Of a stretch of DNA of 64,000 bases, positions 30,501-41,678 are shown piece by piece; within the stretch, counting starts at the first letter, position 1; each line of letters begins with the position of its first letter. The stretch is from Brachyhypopomus gauderio (Eukaryota > Chordata > Actinopteri > Gymnotiformes > Hypopomidae), in the NCBI RefSeq assembly GCF_052324685.1, contig NC_135221.1, positions 21,679,371 through 21,743,370 on the forward strand. The letters are read 5' to 3'. A model generated the notes under the pieces. It made no database searches. It saw nothing but the letters and a program-made list of their open reading frames with translations, and had not been told where the DNA came from. Made by a program: the position numbers and the translations under genes.

Positions 30501-32180
30501 TCTTAAAATGACTAAAATTATGTAAATTCTGAAAAAAATGTGCTAATGAAATCTCGCCTTGTTTTCTTTCCCCTGCTGTGCCAGAAAGGACCCACAAGAA
30601 TGTTCCTCAGGTAAAACATGTACTCTGTGGCACTAGAACCACACTTCACAACCAAGCTAAATGATTAAGGAGAAAATGTACATAGCCCTGAAGGGACACA
30701 GATGGGTGGAAAAATCAGTGGTTGAAAAAAAAGACTTGTGATATCTTACAAATCTTTGGTGTCAGTGTCAATGTAGGTCAGTGAACTTTGGGCTTCAGCA
30801 ACAGAGACCCATGGGAGAAGTTTGCAGATTCTTATTTTACAATCTGACATCTACAATCTATTTATCTACAACCTGACATCTACAAACGTCATTGTATTAA
30901 TTTCTCATTTTTATATGCATAAAATAAATGGATGTTGGGTGCAAAATGTAAACAAAAAGGTATTTAGCAGGGAGCTACACTTTTGGTGTGAAGAACCTGC
31001 ACTGGTATCATGAATATCAGTATAGGTAGAACACTTCTCAGCCAATCAGATTGTGAGGTTGTGAAAAATAAAGTGGCAACAGGAATTGAGAGAACCGAAG
31101 ATTTCTGGCTTGGAGTTGAATTTGTCACACAACCCCAAAGCCTGTCTTGCCTAAGGCTTCATCTCACTATATTTAGCAAGTCATCAGGCTATTTGGGGAT
31201 ATTTTCAGTGAATTTTACACCCGCACTCCAGCCCTGAGACAGACTGCCATTGTTGGAAACAGCCCATTATCATTTTAAAGCTATTTTGTGGTCATGTGCT
31301 GCTGCCTGATGCTGTTTTCTTTTCTAAAATTATCATGGCTTTCTTACCACAACTGAAACCTTTTCTTTTAGAAAATTACATTTTATTATATCTTATATAT
31401 TAACCCTTGATCTTAGCAATCTATCAAGGTGTATAGGAAAAGTTGTGAAAAGGGGGTGGGTTTGAAAATTAAGAGCCTTGTTCTGTTCTCTTGAATAATG
31501 CTTTTACAAGACAACATGAAGCAGAACCATGCAAATAATGTCAGATAGAATATCTTAAGAATGAATATTATCACGTTTATGTTTTACTATGATTTCCCCT
31601 GTTCCCTGTATACTGGGAAAACAGGTGTGCATTAAAACAGGTGTCTGTAGAAAGTTATGTATATGAATGTATTAAAAATTTTAGTTTTTATCTTGCTTTT
31701 ATTTCAAGAAAATTGTTTTTGTCTAAATTTCCCTGCAAACCGTAGTTTTGTAAGAATGTTTGTAAGAATGTACCGAATGAGATGGAGACATTTGGATCGT
31801 TTGCGTTATATTGTGAATGGTTGTTAATCCACGGTTCCAGTTAGCTACACAAATCCAATTTGTTAGATGGATGTCCTGGATCACAAAGAAAGTCCATTGT
31901 AGACTCAGAACAATGTAACTAGAATTCCACAGAAGTCACGAAATGATACTAGCCTATGTACTGCAGTTGTAACGATTTAAAATAAAACCTCGTGTTTATG
32001 TTTCTAGACGCAACGAGTTTGTATGAACAACCCAGTTGCGCAGTACATGGTCTAAATAAACGATTTAGAAAGAGATTCACTTAAAGAAACTGTCTAGTAG
32101 TTTTGTCCAAAAGCTCCTATTTTGCTGCATACGTTAACCTAGAGCAGGAGGACGGGATCACATGCGAGTGATGGGGGGAT
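27588..32180. other. Intergenic sequence upstream of ednrb2
   Basis: AT-rich with no gene recognised. A short (AAAG)n run lies near 27907. A small LINE/SINE-tail-like block 'cagagcggcttacaggagtg' lies near 29386. No coding exon with protein similarity is visible. Confidence 0.45.
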
Positions 32181-32184
32181 CTGC

Positions 32185-32245
32185 GCTCATTGGTTCTCCA
32201 AACAGGCTCCGCAACTATATAACTACAGACTCGTCCAGCAAACAC
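32185..32245 (+). promoter_or_regulatory. Candidate ednrb2 core promoter (inverted CCAAT box and TATA box)
   Basis: ATTGG (inverted CCAAT) lies at 32189-32193 and TATATAA at 32216-32222, about 25 bp apart. Transcription would start near 32245-32250, a few bases before the GTGTCATAAGG region. This fits the non-coding exon that follows. Prediction from motifs and position only. Confidence 0.6.
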
Positions 32246-32247
32246 AC

Positions 32248-32500
32248 ACTAGGTGTCATAAGGATGGTACGATAACAAGGACAAGGATCGCATATCGATT
32301 ATGGTGCCATTCAAACGGATGGACATGCTTTCATGAATTGGCACAGGTCGTTACAATCTTGGCTGTTCAAGCATTTTGAAAGAAACATATTTATAAAACA
32401 CTACAGACTTGATTGGAATACGCGTCTACATTTTCTTTACGAGAATTAACAGAAGAGGAGAGACTCGGGAAAAAGATCTCAAGTCATATGCAAAATAAAG
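32248..32500 (+). other. Candidate non-coding first exon of ednrb2
   Basis: From the predicted start to a donor CAAAATAAAG|GTAATT at 32500/32501. The intron would run to the acceptor TTCCCTTTGCACAG at 34287, 74 bases upstream of the start codon. Endothelin receptor B genes often have an upstream non-coding exon. Inferred, not proven. Confidence 0.5.
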
Positions 32501-34361
32501 GTAATTAGCCTCACTAATCTTTTTTGAAAGACAAAATCTGCTGAAATAGATTCGTGAAACAAGTTATATAAGGAAATGTTTTGTTTTTTATTTTTATTTT
32601 ATGAAGCATGATATTCACTAAAAGGTATGTTAAGGTTAATAGCCTACTTTGAAAGTAAGTAAAGTTTGTGATTGTTCATATTTATATTTGAATATCTTAC
32701 CATATCTTCACACTTTGAGTTATTCTGATTTTTTTTAGATAAAGTATGCCGTTTTACAATTTGTAATTTATTTTTTCAAATTATACAGATGTTTACCAAT
32801 GATCCAATTAACAGTATCTGACTTATTCTTATGCTATAAATGAAAATATAAATGGATGAATCATGTATTTCTTATTTGTGAATAGTGTATGACACCAATT
32901 TTTTAAAGACCTAACTGGTAGAAATGATGACAGTCAGTTACTGATCTCTACAACTAGACAACACTGACATACATGTCTGACATGGTTGTTTCCATGGCCA
33001 CTTCACTACCTACACCACTCATTAGATCTGTGAAGCAGAATGAAGCACAATGATCTAATCTTTTACATTTGGGTCAGTTTTATAAAGGCTCATGTGATAG
33101 TCTATCAAGGCTGTGATTTCGTAAAACAATAAAATGATTCAAAAGATTCTTTATCGCCCTCTGGCTACTTTGAGATGGCTGAATGAATCAGTCAATGCTA
33201 GCAGGGCAGCTGTTCTATTATGTTTCTTCCCAAGAACCCTCTTGACTTTTGGTGTCTGCGCTAACCCCTTATAGCTTCAGAAAGTCATGACTGCTGACCT
33301 CCGCCCTCTACCTCTGTGGCTAATCTTCATTTTCAATGCCTTTGTGTGGCCATTACACTGACTTCTTTGTATCATGTCGTTCCTTTGCTGGTGTTGGTCT
33401 ATTATGAAATTAGTAGTTGTTTGCTATAAGTAAGAACTTATGTAGCATAATTTTCCCTCATTGCAGAGATATAAAATATGTGAATCTGTTATATGGCAAC
33501 AGTGAACTACAGAGGCAAGCAAATAGAATCAGAGATATGGGGTAGCCAACATTTTGATCATGATTACACAGTGCTCATCCAGTTTTGTGTTACTTCTTTG
33601 AATTCAGGCTGCACCATGTGTATCCTTTTGAGAGATCATTCACACATCATACAGCATCATGCCACACTACCACATTGTGCTGATGTCACAGGCACCCCTT
33701 AAGTTTTACAATGGTCTTATTCTAAGCGTTATTCAACAATTAGTAATTTGGCTTGCCAGTTTTCAAGATGTGCCACATATGTTATAGTGGTTGATCAATC
33801 AAGCTATTCATACTGAGAGGGGAACACATGACTTCTGATGGCCCAAGACAAGAAAGAAAAGGCTCTCTCTGTCTCTATAGTCCCCAACCAAGCCCTCAAG
33901 AAGTAATATAATAATATAAGGGGCCCGGAGGGGGAATCTTTTATGAGGAATTAGAGGGCAGGGCTTACAGAGCACTAAAAACTCTCACACAGCAACCATC
34001 TACAATCACTTGTGTCATTGTTTATGGGGTGACACCTAACCAGAGCAGTCCAGTTTTATGTGCCCATAGATACAAAAATCCAAGAATATGTGAAGTGTGT
34101 CATCTGTTTTGACAAGATAAAAAATTCTTTGGTCTTCAAAGATCATAGATAGTAAATATTTTCATTGTTTTGTGTGGGCATGCATATGAGCTACATGGTT
34201 ACACTATATATAGTGTATATATATATACACACACACAAATATTTATATGTATATATTAGAAACATGTCTGATGTTCCCTTTGCACAGGTTGGTCACAGAC
34301 TAAAGGAGTAGTTAGTATAATCATCAGGCATTCAGGCCACCCAGCACCCAAACATCAGAAG

Positions 34362-35217
34362 ATGACAGTGGTGGGGTTGGGGCTTCTGCTGCTAGCAGGC
34401 TGCTGTGAGGCTTCACGCTTCAGCCGAGACTCCACCCGAGACTCCACCCAAGCTGGCCCTGCAGATACTCCCAGTCTGGTTGTGGAAGCCACGGTGTGGA
34501 ACACCAGCGCCAACCAGCCGGTGCTGAGGGACTCGGGCCGGTCTGCTGACTCGCAAATGTGCCATAAACCCACCGAGATCAAACTTGCCTTCAAGTACGC
34601 CAACACCGTCATATCCTGCCTGATCTTTATGGTGGGCATCATCGGGAATTCGACGCTGCTACGCATCATCTACAAAAACAAGTGCATGAGGAACGGACCA
34701 AACGTTCTGATCGGCAGCTTGGCACTGGGAGACCTGCTGTACATCCTGTTTGCCATCCCCATCAATGTCTTTCGGGTAGGACACTGTCGAGTTGGGCTGT
34801 GGAGAAATAGGCTATTCACAATTGCTCTGTCCATTTTTAGTCTTGAAAAGCATAAAAGGCATAAAAAATGTGATGAAGCAAGAATTAAATAAAATGATGT
34901 TGCATAGGCTCAGGCAAAAAAAAATTATGACTAATATGTTAAGAAAGGGAGCTGTGTCCAAGTTGTAAATTCCTAGCTTATGACTCCTGATTGGATAGAG
35001 CACAGTTGTAGACAAACCCTTTCTAGATCCAAGCACCATTACTCACATCATAGACGAGTTCCCTGTGTAGTAAAAGGCTGTTCTGAACACCAGCTTTGAG
35101 ACAGTGAGGGACTCAGACTGTAACGCACAGTTAAAATACTCCCTGCTGTCCTTTAGAAATCATACTCACATTTCAGATATTCAGATTTCAAAGGGTGGTC
35201 CACTAAAATGCCAGAAA

Positions 35218-35291
<74 letters not shown>

Positions 35292-37933
35292 TTTAGCAGT
35301 TTGTCATACATAGATAAACTAAATGGAACTAAAATGTAAAACATTTAGTGCAACATTTGTGTGGTTCAGTGTGAGCTAAATGTTCTACTCATCTCTGAAG
35401 AAAAACTTCATTTGTTTTGCCTCCAGCTGCTGGCAGAAGACTGGCCGTTCGGGGTGTACGTCTGCAAGCTTGTGCCCTTCATTCAGAAGGCGTCAGTGGG
35501 CATCACGGTTCTCAGCTTGTGTGCCCTCAGCATTGACAGGTTAGACACATGACAGATTTTTCTCTTCAAATATGCACATATCCTATTGTGTCCTATTGCA
35601 TTACATGTTAATGAAGTGTAGAGAACATGAATTATTACATGTTAATGAAGTGTAGAGAACATGAATTATTACACGTTAATGAAGTGTAGAGAACATGAAT
35701 TATTACATGTTAATGAAGTGTAGAGAACATGAATTATTACATGTTAATAAAGTGTAAAGAACATGAATTGTTACATTTTTCTAAATGAAACGAAACAAAA
35801 TAAAATTAGATGTTGGAATTCTTGGCAAACAAAACAAACATAAACGTTGAATAAAACGTTAGCTATTAGTGAAATGTTAAGGCTCAAACACTACATACAT
35901 TTTAATATAACAATTGTTGTCTGTCCTTTTTCTAAGGACATTTTTCAGTTAATTTCAGCCGTAATGAGTTGGGTTGTGAGCAACTATAGCACATTCTTTT
36001 AGTCATCTATCACCATGAGTAAAGAAAAAGACTCAAATGAATGTGTCAAACATGGCAAATTTGCGGTACACAATCATAAATGAATGACAACTTACCACTG
36101 GACAACAACCAAAAACGTTTTAAAACATCTGGATGACTCAGTCTGTTGCCAGGATGATGATATATCTTTCTCAGTACACCATTTAAATCAAACTCTTCTC
36201 CTCACAGTAAAGGAAATGATGTAGGACGCTAAGATACACCTGACTCCCCGTTCAACGACTGCACTTTAGTGCTTTAGTTTCAACTGAAAGTAAACTGAAA
36301 ATAACACTTTGATATTAAGATATTCAGATGTTTTAGGGTTAACCATTGACCTTTTCAAACACATGGCAAGTTGAGGTGCCATTATGAAGCAAGCTAGAGC
36401 ATGTGCTCCAAGATGATGTGATGACCTCTCAGATCCTGTTATTCCATCAACAGATATCATGCTGTGACCTCCTGGAACCGTGTGAAGGGGATGGGGATCC
36501 CGCTATGGAAGGCTGTGGAAGTCATACTGATCTGGCTGGTGGCCATAGTGCTAGCAGTGCCCGAATGTCTGACCTTTGGCCTGATGGAGATGAACTATAG
36601 AGGAAGGATGTTGCTTGTGTGTTTCCTACTCCCTGAACAGAACACAGCGTTCTTGCAGGTACACCCTCCCAGAAGTCCAACTTACTGGCATGCACATCAC
36701 GTTTACCTTTCTAATCCATACCACAGGGAATGTTGTGGTTCATGTTGAATGCTGGTAAATCCATTCTTATGCTCATGCAGCTTGTGTGCTCAACGTGTTG
36801 CTGGGTCAAATTCCCCTTTATATGTTGCCAAATATCTTTTGGCACTGACCTCCAAAACGTGAAACGTAATGTGTGCAAGTGCAGGTGCTGGCCATCCTTC
36901 AGTGTGTTGAAATGTTTTGAATTTCTACCCTAACAGTTTTATCAGGCGGTTAAGGATTGGTGGCTGTTTGGGTTTTATTTTTGCCTACCGCTGGCCTGCA
37001 CTGGCGTTTTCTACACCCTCATGTCATGTGAGATGTTGAAAAGAAAGAAAGGAATGCGAATTGCCCTCAACGATCACATGAAACAGGTGCTGACATATCT
37101 TGATGCTTCTCACTTAATAACAAGCCCTAACATCCATGTTGTACTCTCCTATGAACTTGAAAATAACCGACGTCACTGGCTTACAGGATACTGTTGTTTT
37201 TTGTCTTATCTAGAGACGGGAAGTGGCTAAAACTGTCTTCTGCCTTGTGGTGATCTTTGCTCTCTGCTGGCTGCCTCTGCATCTCAGCCGCATTTTGAAA
37301 AATATCACTTATGATCCGAAGGATCCTAATCGCTGTGAGCTCTTCAGGTACCGAATCCCTCCAAAACACCTGCTATCTAACAGTCTTTGAAGAAAAATGA
37401 CCTAAATATATATGTGTGATGATTTATATAAAAATTGGGCAGTCAGCAGTTTTCCCCACTAGGAAGTGCAATTTCACAGCAGTTTACAGAAGATCAATGT
37501 AGTCCCACAGCTCTCTTCCTGTTTACCTCTCACTCACCTTTCCTCTTTTAACCCCCATGTTGTGTTAGCTTCCTGCTGGTGTTAAATTACATCGGCATCA
37601 ATATGGCCTCCCTCAACTCCTGCATTAATCCCGTGGCACTCTACTTCGTCAGCCAGAAGTTCAAAAATTGTTTCAAGGTAACACAGAGTACTGGGCTGCT
37701 AAGCATGCAGTGATATCTTTGAGGATTTTTTTTTTTTTGAACAGCTGAGTAATCTTTCACTTTAAATCTGTCTTTTGTTTCTAAATGTTTAGTCTTGCCT
37801 GTGCTGCTGGTGCCAGAGCGATGTTGTTCCGTCTGACGAGCGCGGCTCTGCAATTCGCTGGAAGGGCTCGTGCCACGGCAACGGGTTAGATCGGTCTGGC
37901 TCGCGTTCTAGTCAGAAGTACAGTTCTTCATAA
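34362..37933 (+). CDS. ednrb2: Endothelin receptor type B, ednrb2-like (class A GPCR)
   Basis: Plasma-membrane receptor for endothelin peptides; EDNRB types act through G proteins and steer neural-crest and pigment cells. Exons: 34362-34775, 35427-35539, 36454-36658, 36937-37086, 37214-37347, 37569-37677 and 37793-37933, all GT-AG, total 421 aa. Signal peptide 1-18 (hydrophobic [11 protein letters not shown]); N-glycosylation site N47-T-S; TM1 about 79-103, TM2 113-134 with Asp124 in LALGD; conserved disulphide pair C151/C232; DRY motif 175-177; CWLP in TM6; NPVALY 359-364; palmitoylation-type SCLCCWC then a tail ending KYSSS, as in [35 protein letters not shown] and [11 protein letters not shown] follow EDNRB rather than EDNRA. 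Ednrb2 is preferred over ednrb1 because vamp7 is near and the sequence is divergent. Odd: Ala131 replaces the Asp seen in the human IDIP segment of TM2, and there is an extra Cys214 (VPEC). A 1.8-kb intron separates the candidate non-coding exon from the exon holding the start codon. Confidence 0.95.
35218..35288. repeat. (AT)n microsatellite in ednrb2 intron
   Basis: About 70 bp of almost pure AT dinucleotide in the intron between coding exons 1 and 2. Confidence 0.97.
35600..35769 (+). repeat. 34-bp tandem repeat, 5 copies, in ednrb2 intron
   Basis: Units beginning attacatgttaatgaagtgt start at 35600, 35634, 35668, 35702 and 35736. Copies 1-4 are nearly identical; the fifth has several changes (aataaagtgtaaag), as expected for an array-edge unit. 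Confidence 0.95.
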
Positions 37934-38276
37934 AACTGCCCACTGCATCCATGCTGCCAGGTCACGCAGTGAGCCCCACCCAGACTCACTCCATCCCCAA
38001 GTGACAGACCAAGTGACTTTCTGAAACTATAACCCTCATTGCATTGGGTGGGTTCCACTGATTCTTCTCAGTTCCAAGGAATCGACTTCGAAACTATTAG
38101 GGTGCGGGCCCAGGATGGAGAAAAATTCTCTTACCGCAGGAGCACGGCAAGTGTCAATTCAAACCCAAACCGTAGATGAAATCACAAACTGGCCAAGACT
38201 CGTACAGTCAGGTACCTCAGGCCCATGCAGATGCTGCAGACTGGAAACTGGAGGTCTGGATATTGTTGAACGGCCT

Positions 38277-38600
38277 GGAACAACACACCCTAGAGTCCCT
38301 GGACCTGTCTGTAGACAAACCATGCAGACTGGAACAACACACCCTAGAGTCCCTGGACCTGTCTGTAGACAAACCATGCAGACTGGAACAACACACCCTA
38401 GAGTCCCTGGACCTGTCTGTAGACAAACCATGCAGACTGGAACAACACACCCTAGAGTCCCTGGACCTGTCTGTAGACAAACCATGCAGACTGGAACAAC
38501 ACACCCTAGAGTCCCTGGACCTGTCTGTAGACAAACCATGCAGACTGGAACAACACACCCTAGAGTCCCTGGACCTGTCTGTAGACAAACCATGCAGACT
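38277..38600 (+). repeat. 54-bp minisatellite, 6 copies, in the ednrb2 3' UTR
   Basis: Six essentially identical 54-bp units starting ggaacaacacaccctagagt, about 340 bases after the ednrb2 stop codon and well before the poly(A) signal at 39610. Since 54 is a multiple of three and the unit lacks stops in several frames, long repeat-encoded ORFs appear on both strands; I treat them as artefacts. Confidence 0.95.
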
Positions 38601-39609
38601 GTTGAACAAACAAAGTCTTGCTGGTGCGACAGTATGAAAGTTTGAGTCTCTGTATATATTAAGATTCTTAACTGTACATGTGAACTGTACATGTGAACTG
38701 AAAAGGCACTGGCATTAATGCTGACTCATATGTCATATGAATTGTACACACTTTAATTCTACTTGTAAATAAGCAAAGACAGAGATCCAACCAACTGGAG
38801 TTGTGTTGAGGAATCTTGTGACTGCAGCTAACTAAATTGGACAATCATGGTTAATCATTTATTGGCTTAATTCTCCTGCTCTGTCATTCTTACTGGCTGG
38901 TCCATCACTACAGGAGATTACAAATGAACACAGCATAGCTGCAGCTTTGAGCCAATTCATGAAACACCACTGAGGTCTCCCAGTGTACAGGCTAAAGATA
39001 GTGTTAGATCTGAATAAACGTTCACTGCAGCTGAAGGCATGTAAACCTGAAAATAGGTTAGTCATTGTCACGTTTGTATATGTAGTGAAAGCCTTCAACA
39101 AATGACACATTCAGAATGAGCTTTTCAGTGACTCGTGCTTTTGTCATTGACACCTTACCGTAAATTGACCTATTACATCATCTTCTCATGCCAATCTTTG
39201 AAATGACAGGAAAAAGATATATTTAATATATGGGTCCTATTTACATTCACTTATTCACACATATTTTTATATGTATTTCTTCAAATATAGTCAAATTTGA
39301 GACTTTTCTGGGGTTGTAACTTCATCCCTGAAACCAGCTGTAAATATTTATGGTTTTTATTTTTTACTACAACAGAAACTTTACATGGAAAATCTTGGCT
39401 TTTTTGTCTGTTGGGAAAACTGGTACAAAAATAATTTCTTTCCATCTTTTTCAGTACTGGCCTTCGTGTTACACTGGTCCATTACATGTATGCTGTTTGT
39501 GGTGTACTTTTAACTTTACTGCATTGTACGTAGTTTCCCCTCCAAATGCCTCCATTGTTTTTATTATCAATGCTTTTATACTTAGACTACATATTGTCAA
39601 ATATGATGT

Positions 39610-39615
39610 AATAAA
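39610..39615 (+). terminator. Candidate ednrb2 polyadenylation signal
   Basis: AATAAA, followed about 25-30 bases later by a GU-rich stretch (gagtgttgtggtctttg). This gives a 3' UTR of about 1.7 kb. Confidence 0.6.
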
Positions 39616-40204
39616 CTGAGAAACAATATTTTTATCTGAGTGTTGTGGTCTTTGAAATGCCATGATCTGTTCAGGGGTTTTGGGGGGGGGGGGGGTAACA
39701 GAATGTCTTCAGTATCTTTACAAAACCCATTTAGATACATCCTAAGCCTCACTGGTTTAAGGAAGGAGGGTCAGAGAGATGCTTACAAGTCTTTCCATTC
39801 TCATCCATGGTTATGAAATTTAAAAGCCAATGTTCTGCGACACTGAATGTAAAACATGCATCAATGTACAACAGGGTGTTTCATCTTCTAAGACGTTTAG
39901 CATTATATTTCACATTGTTCAGTTTTCTTAAACTATCCAGTTCTTCAGAAGGTCTGATGTTCCTGGTGTTCTTGTTTTAGTGAGGTACACATTGTCTTAA
40001 AACACTGGAATGTTTTCCCATGGTTACTGAGTGAGTTTTGTTTGTATGAGTTGGACCCATGACTGCACTCAAATGAGGGCTTTCTGCAATCCTTCTCATC
40101 ATACGTCAAAGACGCCACGTGTCCTGCCGTGACCCACTGCTATACAACAAACACATAACTTTGGGGGGAAAAAAAAGAGACCTAAACCAACTGCAAATCA
40201 CATT

Positions 40205-40530
40205 CTTCTTTTGGCTATTCCCGTTTAGGGGTTGCCACAGTGGATCAAACTCCTCCATCTGACCCTGTCCTGAGTGTCCTCCACTGAAACACCAGCCACT
40301 CTGATATCCTCTACCACTGCATCCATAAACCTCCTCTTAGGTCTACCTCTCCTCCTCTTGCCTGGAAGTTCCATCCTCAAGACCCTCCTACCAATATACC
40401 TCTCCTCCCTCCTCTGTACATGTCCAAACCATCTCAATCTCGCTTCTCTAACTTTATCTCCAAAACATGCTACATGTGATGATCCTCTAATAAATTCATT
40501 TCTGATCCTATCCTTCCTAAACCAACTGCA
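40205..40530 (-). mobile_element. Non-LTR retrotransposon C-terminal relic
   Basis: The minus-strand ORF 40551-40225 reads ARLRWFGHVQRREERYIGRR, VLRMELPGKRRRGRPKRRFM and RWRSLIHCGNP, the recognisable C-terminus of a multi-copy fish non-LTR reverse transcriptase. The RT core is absent. It lies just downstream of polr1d and is not part of it. Confidence 0.8.
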
Positions 40531-40780
40531 AATACACAAATAAAAAAACACTAAAGACTAAATCAGAATGGACATTTTTTTATACAAACAAAAAAATAAA
40601 TTATATATTCATATATATATATATATGAAAGAGAGAGAGAGAGAGATTACAATGTACAGAAAACCCATCTCTACAGAGAGGTCTACATAGGAATTGTGGA
40701 CTGCAGCATGTTGAGTCTTCCCACCGTGAGACACTGACTCATGTCACTTGACAGTCTTCTAGCGCCATCAAGGTCTAACA

Positions 40781-41628
40781 TCATTCCATCGTCTCTCCCT
40801 GCTTCTCCTTGAACTCCTTGACCTGTGCCTGTCAAACCCAGAATGTAAAAGGTTAAGCCAAACCAGACAGTCTTCTCAGGGTCTCTTCTCCAAGCACTTC
40901 CATTCTTCAGACACACTCACACTTTTCGTGCAACAACAAACTGCACAAATCGCACAACCTTTTGATTTATAGCATTTGGTGCAAGAACACCACGTTCAGG
41001 TTTTGCATTTGAAGATCAAACACTCGAGCCTGTGTTTGTGTCCCAGTAGCACAAAAACAGCCACCCTATTCTCTCCTGTGACTCAAGGCTCCATCACAAG
41101 ACTCACAAACATTTGAATCCTCCTCAATGTCCTCTTTTCAAGACTAGAGAACCGCACTGCTATTAGTTTACCTTCAGTGGCCCAAAACAACGGGACCATT
41201 ACATCCAAACAGTGTTTGACACAGCCAAATCTAGTAACATGAACAACCACCCACCGAAAGTTAACTCAACCTAACCTCTCATTTGTCAAAATATCCACAA
41301 ATGTCTTCTCTGCCTAAGCAATGATTGTCGGCCTGTTTTCACCGACTGTCTTGGATGCTGTACTGCGAAGTAATGATCTCTCCACCTGGGGCCAGCACCG
41401 CGGGGCACGTGCTGCCCAGCGCACACTCCTCTGGTCTGTGCCAGTAGTACACACCCCTCATTAAACCTACAGCCATTGGGAAACAGGAGTGTGGAAGTCT
41501 TGGATGACCATCTGTGCTTGCAAACCGGCCAATACAAACAGGAAGTCTAGCAAGAGAGGAGCCAAGGAGTTTATCCAGGGGCGGAGGGAGAGCAGGTGAT
41601 GCTGGAGATCCTGCTGTGATGACCATTG

Positions 41629-41678
<50 letters not shown>

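Noticed and set aside
34355-34669. 104-aa minus-strand ORF over the start of ednrb2
   Set aside because: Antisense shadow of coding exon 1 of ednrb2.
36361-36600. ORF 36403-36600 overlapping ednrb2
   Set aside because: A shadow frame of ednrb2 coding exon 3.
38115-38692. Four overlapping ORFs of 130-177 aa on both strands
   Set aside because: They exist only because the 54-bp minisatellite is a multiple of three and lacks stops; no splice context or recognisable domain.
40274-40543. Plus-strand 89-aa ORF
   Set aside because: Antisense shadow of the minus-strand retrotransposon C-terminus, which has the recognisable motifs.
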